Assembly: GCF_008807375.1 (NCBI RefSeq)
Contig: NZ_CP043311.1
Span: 3,204,001-3,268,000, forward strand
Direction: 5' to 3'
DNA length: 64,000 nucleotides
Origin: Pseudomonas lalkuanensis
GTDB taxonomy: Bacteria; Pseudomonadota; Gammaproteobacteria; Pseudomonadales; Pseudomonadaceae
In this document: positions 62,056-64,000 of the stretch, piece after piece
Position numbering within the stretch: the first letter of the stretch is position 1
Layout of the letters: each line of letters starts with the position of its first letter
Notes under the pieces: model-generated
Database searches by the model: none
Told to the model about the DNA's origin: nothing
The model's input: only the letters and a program-made list of their open reading frames with translations
Translations under genes and position numbers: made by a program

Positions 62056-62553
62056 CTACTTCCGCTTGAAGGCCTCCCGCCGAGCCAGGCGTTCGTCTGC
62101 GAAGCGACTGCTTATGGACGCTTCCAGATCCTTGCGCTCCACAGGAACGCCGCAGTGCGGGCAGACGCTGGCCACACCGACGTCATGGCCACACTCACGG
62201 TGCACAAAATGCACCGCCAATCCCTCATCCTCGTTCTTGCACCATGTTTCGCCCCAGGCGCGCAGCGCATAGATCACGGGATAGAAGTCCCATCCCTTCC
62301 TGGTCAGATGGTATTCGTAGCGCAGTGGCTTCTCGCTGTATGGGCGACGCTCGACCATGCCGTCGGCTTCCAGCGCTTTCAGGCGCGACGTCAGCATCTG
62401 CGGCGTAGCCCCGGTCTGGATCTGCATTTCCTCGAAGCGTGTCGCCCCCATGTAGAGCTCGCGCAGCACCAGGATCGTCCACTTGTCGCCCACCACATCC
62501 ACTGAGCGTGCCACCGGGCACAGCGTATCGGTCGTCTCGTCCTGCATTTGCAT
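62056..62553 (-). CDS. HxlR-family transcriptional regulator
   Basis: A 165-residue winged-helix protein. The HxlR hallmark is CPVARSVDVVGDKWTILVLRELYMGATRFEEMQIQTGATPQMLTSRLKALEADGMVERRPYSEKPLRYEYHLTRKG (about 8-83). A C-terminal extension has a possible zinc site (CGHDVGVASVCPHCGVPVE). The ATG at 62553 is preferred; a GTG at 62565 would add 4 residues. Divergent from an isochorismatase gene with two matching operators between them. Confidence 0.88.
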   Translation of the reverse strand: MQMQDETTDTLCPVARSVDVVGDKWTILVLRELYMGATRFEEMQIQTGATPQMLTSRLKALEADGMVERRPYSEKPLRYEYHLTRKGWDFYPVIYALRAWGETWCKNEDEGLAVHFVHRECGHDVGVASVCPHCGVPVERKDLEASISSRFADERLARREAFKRK

Positions 62554-62573
62554 CACGGTGCTCACTCCGGGCC

Positions 62574-62590
62574 ACTATCGTTTTCATAGT
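62574..62590. promoter_or_regulatory. HxlR operator copy 1
   Basis: ACTAT-n7-ATAGT (spacer CGTTTTC), 21 bases upstream of the HxlR start. It is 13 of 17 identical positions or better with copy 2, so autoregulation is likely. Confidence 0.75.
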
Positions 62591-62644
62591 AACACGACCA
62601 GGATCTGCAAGAACCCTTGGACTACCCGGAAACCCTCATGTCTA

Positions 62645-62672
62645 TTGACACTATGTTTTTCATAGTTAGTAT
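62645..62672 (+). promoter_or_regulatory. Isochorismatase promoter with HxlR operator copy 2
   Basis: TTGACA (62645-62650), 16 bases, then TAGTAT (62667-62672) form a good sigma70 promoter. The operator ACTAT-GTTTTTC-ATAGT (62650-62666) fills the spacer exactly, so bound HxlR protein would block RNA polymerase. Confidence 0.75.
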
Positions 62673-62776
62673 CAGGCATATCGAGGATCGAGACATCGCG
62701 CAACGGAGCCGTCGAGGCAAGCGCCCAATTCCGAGGTGCGAGTTCAATCGCACCTCCTTTCAACTGGAGCATCGAA

Positions 62777-63403
62777 ATGGCCAATCCTGTGTATCCCCCG
62801 GCGCGAACCGGCCTGCTGCTGGTCGACCCTTACAACGATTTCCTGTCCGACGGCGGCAAGCTGTTCCCCATGCTGAAAAACGCTGCGGAAGACGTTCACC
62901 TGCTCGACAACCTGCGCACCGTCGTCTCAACCGCACGCGGCCATGGCATCCAGGTGTTCTATGTACCGCACCGTCGCTGGCAGCCCGGCGACTATGACAA
63001 CTGGGATCACCCAAATCCGACCCAGCGGCTGGTCCAGCAGCGCCATACCTTCGCCAAGGGCACGTGGGGCGGCGAATGGCATCCCGACTTCGTGCCGCAG
63101 GACGGCGACATCATCATCCAGGAGCACTGGGGCCAGAGCGGCTTCGCCAACACCGATCTCGACTTCCAGCTGAAGCAGCAAGGCATCACCCATGTCATCG
63201 TCGTTGGCCTGCTGGCGAACACCTGCATCGAATCGACGGCGCGCTTCGCCATGGAACTCGGGTATCACGTGACGCTGGTACGCGATGCGACAGCGGCTTT
63301 CAGCAAGGACATGATGCATGCGGCACACGAGCTGAACGGGCCGACCTTTGCGCATAGCATCGTCGATACCCGCGGGCTCCTCCTCGCCCTGCAGCAGCAC
63401 TGA
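62777..63403 (+). CDS. Isochorismatase-family cysteine hydrolase
   Basis: A 208-residue hydrolase. The triad is D17 in LLLVDPYNDFL, Lys in HTFAKGTWGGEW, and C150 in GLLANTCIESTARFAMELGYHVTLVRDATAAF. Members hydrolyse isochorismate, nicotinamide, amides or biuret-like compounds; the target is not clear here. It starts a rightward operon with an MFS gene 13 nt downstream. Confidence 0.9.
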   Translation: MANPVYPPARTGLLLVDPYNDFLSDGGKLFPMLKNAAEDVHLLDNLRTVVSTARGHGIQVFYVPHRRWQPGDYDNWDHPNPTQRLVQQRHTFAKGTWGGEWHPDFVPQDGDIIIQEHWGQSGFANTDLDFQLKQQGITHVIVVGLLANTCIESTARFAMELGYHVTLVRDATAAFSKDMMHAAHELNGPTFAHSIVDTRGLLLALQQH

Positions 63404-63416
63404 AGGGGGCCGCGCA

Positions 63417-64000
63417 ATGTCCACTCCATCCGCGGCCCCGGCCGGGATTCCCGCTCGCCTGGTCGCCACGATGGCGGTGTGCTGCGCACTGGCCGTATCG
63501 ACCATCTACTACCACCAGCCACTACTGCCGCAGATGGCCGCGTCGTTCGGCCTGGCACCGACGCAGGCCGGGCTGGTCGCTACGTTGACGCAACTCGGCT
63601 ATGCGACCGGCCTTCTGCTCTTCGTGCCGCTCGCTGACTGCCGACAGCCACGCAGGCTCGCGTTGCTGGCCATCGCTGCGAATGCAGTCGCGTTGCTCGC
63701 CTGCGCGGCGGCACCGAGCTTCGCGTTGCTGTGCGTCAGCAGCTTCGCGGTTGGTGTGACGGCGATCACCGCGCAGATCATCATCCCTGCCCTTGCGGGT
63801 CTGGCGACACCGGCTGCGCGCGGCCGCGTCGTGGGCACCCTGCTCAGCGGCCTCTCTGCAGGTCTGCTGCTGGCGCGCACGATCGGCGGCTTCCTCGGCG
63901 CGCACACGGGTTGGCGAGCCGTGTTCGCACTGGCATCGCTCATCGATCTGCCGCTGCTGTTCATCATTGCCCGTAGCCTGCCCGCAGCCACGAACCTGAG
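63417..64000 (+). CDS. MFS transporter (N-terminal part, truncated by window end)
   Basis: The first 194 or so residues of an MFS permease. It reads MSTPSAAPAGIPARLVATMA, then a run of hydrophobic segments such as QMAASFGLAPTQAGLVATLTQLGYATGLLLFVPLAD. Motif A is degenerate (LADCRQPRRLALL instead of DRxGRR), which is unusual. A second region, GRVVGTLLSGLSAGLLLARTIGGFLG, is typical of drug or sugar efflux permeases. It continues past 64000. Confidence 0.85.
   Translation, partial: MSTPSAAPAGIPARLVATMAVCCALAVSTIYYHQPLLPQMAASFGLAPTQAGLVATLTQLGYATGLLLFVPLADCRQPRRLALLAIAANAVALLACAAAPSFALLCVSSFAVGVTAITAQIIIPALAGLATPAARGRVVGTLLSGLSAGLLLARTIGGFLGAHTGWRAVFALASLIDLPLLFIIARSLPAATNL

Overview
This window is high-GC chromosomal DNA from a Pseudomonas. 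The gene blocks and their order support this: a complete pcaIJFBDC operon, a quinate/shikimate block (aroQ, shikimate dehydrogenase, TetR, quiC, MFS), an OprD-type porin, a gor / VOC protein / galU / ugd block, and many short REP or REPIN-like palindromes at operon ends. From memory the order resembles the P. aeruginosa PA0226-PA0246 and PA2021-PA2025 neighbourhoods, with large catabolic insertions. No rRNA, CRISPR array, transposase or phage gene was seen. One tRNA-Leu(UAA) is present.

Layout. 0.1-4.8 kb: a six-gene leftward operon for an acyl-CoA pathway (OB-fold partner, thiolase, SDR, enoyl-CoA hydratase, thioesterase, CaiB-type CoA-transferase). 5.0-7.7 kb: a two-gene molybdenum hydroxylase. 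8.1-10.5 kb: a PhoD-like phosphatase and a truncated hemoglobin. 10.7-13.8 kb: a MarR-controlled EmrAB-type efflux operon with a perfect operator. 13.8-17.1 kb: an AraC regulator, a DUF4242 protein with a methyltransferase, and an APH(6)-like kinase. 17.3-29 kb: the quinate/shikimate block, interrupted by an IclR regulator, a second shikimate-dehydrogenase-like enzyme, two KstD-like flavoproteins and a NIPSNAP protein. 29.4-36.7 kb: a second accessory cluster (EamA transporter, TIM-barrel isomerase, IclR regulator, OprD porin, a third KstD-like flavoprotein, aldo/keto reductase). 37.0-42.7 kb: the pca operon, which turns carboxymuconate into succinyl-CoA and acetyl-CoA. 42.8-49.6 kb: single enzymes (VOC, nitronate monooxygenase with divergent LysR, GFA protein, Fe-ADH plus ALDH, dienelactone hydrolase). 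49.8-55.1 kb: TRIC channel, gor, VOC, galU, ugd. 55.7-64 kb: tRNA-Leu, an MHS transporter with a long extramembrane insertion, a GlxA-type regulator, an aldehyde dehydrogenase remnant, a secreted acetoacetate-decarboxylase-like protein, an alpha/beta hydrolase, and an HxlR/isochorismatase/MFS group.

How it may work together. The centre of the window looks like a funnel for hydroxylated alicyclic acids. OprD and MHS proteins would import them. Two shikimate-dehydrogenase paralogues would oxidise ring hydroxyls, and AroQ and QuiC would make protocatechuate. The pca operon finishes the route (pcaGH, pcaR and pcaK are not in the window). Three flavoproteins carrying the KstD-type C-terminal Tyr-X3-Gly pair suggest an extra desaturation or aromatisation branch; this is the best candidate for an undescribed pathway. 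Shared DNA motifs tie the parts together. A GTTCGAT-type box occurs before pcaI, in the quiC/MFS spacer, before oprD and before the second shikimate-dehydrogenase-like gene. A second GTAC-n-AACC motif occurs before aroQ, in the quiC/MFS spacer and before oprD.
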